A program made the position numbers and the translations under genes. Of a DNA stretch of 6,804 nucleotides, positions 6,192 through 6,804 are shown piece by piece. The notes beneath the pieces are model-generated. The model ran no database searches. It was not told the origin of the DNA and was given only the letters and a program-made list of their open reading frames with translations. Position 1 is the stretch's first letter; the number at the start of each line of letters is the position of its first letter. The stretch comes from Prolixibacteraceae bacterium (lineage in GTDB: Bacteria > Bacteroidota > Bacteroidia > Bacteroidales > Prolixibacteraceae), in the NCBI GenBank assembly GCA_016788685.1, contig JAEUSS010000144.1, positions 1 through 6,804 on the forward strand, written 5' to 3'.

Positions 6192-6804
6192 TCATGAATT
6201 CCGAATCGCTTCAACCTCTTCAATCGTTTTGGGCTTAGCCTTTCCTAACCTCCGGAAGCCCGTGTCAGTAACCAGAAAATCTTCTTCATTGCGAATTCCT
6301 CCGAAATTCCTGAACTGTTCGATCTTATCCCAATTCAGAAAATCATTGAACTTTCCTTCTGCTTTCCAAAGGTCGATTAATTCAGGAATAAAATAAATGC
6401 CAGGCTCAATGGTAAAAACATACCCGGGACGAAGCTCTTTGGCGAGTCTCAACGATTTCAGTCCAAACTGGAGGCTTTTGGGTTCTCCGTCATACCCAAC
6501 CCATATTTCGCCCAGATCTTCCATGTCATGAACATCTAATCCCATCATATGACCAGTTCCACAAGGGAAAAACAGCGCATGCGCTCCCTCGGCAACGGCC
6601 TCATCCACATCTCCTTTCATCAGTCCAAGTTCTTTCAGCGAAGTGGTGACCGACCGGCAGGCTACCAGGTGAATATCTTTAAACCAGACTCCCGGAGCAA
6701 TACTCCGGACAGCATCTTCGTGCGCCTTCAGGCTGGCCTGGTATATTTCTTTCTGAACAGCTGTAAACTTCTTGCTTACCGGAAACGTACTCGACAAGTC
6801 GCCC
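6192..6804 (-). CDS. M24 metallopeptidase, prolidase-like (Xaa-Pro dipeptidase/aminopeptidase), 5' end outside the window
   Basis: The C-terminal 203 residues of a dinuclear-metal pita-bread peptidase that cleaves peptides next to proline, presumably in the cytoplasm. The frame is open to the right edge, so the apparent start near 6797 (a TTG) is not a real start. The first complete codons read GDLSSTFPV, matching the DLTRTFPV region; the Asp at 6798-6800 is the second metal ligand and the first lies outside. His in GTGHMMG (6549-6551), Glu in TIEPGIY (6405-6407) and Glu in RNEED (6285-6287) are the other visible ligands. DVHD after the His ligand is also conserved. A stretch resembling human prolidase, with a long insert between EPGIYFI and the last ligand (around FRNFGG), favours prolidase over bacterial PepP. 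The residue four before the His ligand is Cys (6561-6563) where relatives have His. Stop TGA is at 6192-6194. No terminator is obvious after it. Confidence 0.9.
   Translation of the reverse strand, partial: GDLSSTFPVSKKFTAVQKEIYQASLKAHEDAVRSIAPGVWFKDIHLVACRSVTTSLKELGLMKGDVDEAVAEGAHALFFPCGTGHMMGLDVHDMEDLGEIWVGYDGEPKSLQFGLKSLRLAKELRPGYVFTIEPGIYFIPELIDLWKAEGKFNDFLNWDKIEQFRNFGGIRNEEDFLVTDTGFRRLGKAKPKTIEEVEAIRNS

Overview
The window is chromosomal DNA, most likely from a member of the Bacteroidota. The menaquinone proteins resemble those recalled from Bacteroidia, start codons generally lack well-spaced Shine-Dalgarno sequences, the intergenic stretches are short and AT-rich, and one GH36-like enzyme carries a twin-arginine leader. 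A placement in Bacteroidia (perhaps Marinilabiliales-like) is inference only. All six genes lie on the minus strand, so transcription runs from high to low coordinates. I saw no RNA genes, mobile elements or CRISPR.

Right part (6804 to 6192): the C-terminal 203 residues of an M24 metallopeptidase, closest by motif to prolidase (Xaa-Pro dipeptidase). Its N-terminus lies beyond the window. A 172-bp AT-rich gap follows. It holds a 28-bp near-perfect palindrome overlapping a plausible Bacteroidota-type promoter, directly in front of the next gene.

Middle (6019 to 3929): a 696-residue exported GH36-like (clan GH-D) glycoside hydrolase with a Tat-type leader. Both catalytic aspartates can be placed, but the lysine normally beside the nucleophile is a glutamate. 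No transporter, SusC/SusD pair or sugar regulator is visible beside it.

Left part (3831 to 1): a compact menaquinone operon in the order menI, menF, menD, menB. menI and menF overlap by 11 nt, menF and menD overlap by 14 nt, and menD and menB are 11 nt apart. MenF converts chorismate to isochorismate and MenD makes SEPHCHC. After the MenH and MenC/MenE steps, not seen here, MenB closes the naphthoate ring to DHNA-CoA and MenI hydrolyses that thioester to DHNA. menB runs off the left edge, so menC, menE and menA may lie further left.

I found no clearly new multi-gene system. The items most worth a second look are the palindromic promoter and the unusual active site of the GH36-like enzyme. 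Single active-site substitutions in MenI (Gln to Arg), MenD (Asp to Glu) and the prolidase (His to Cys) also deserve checking.
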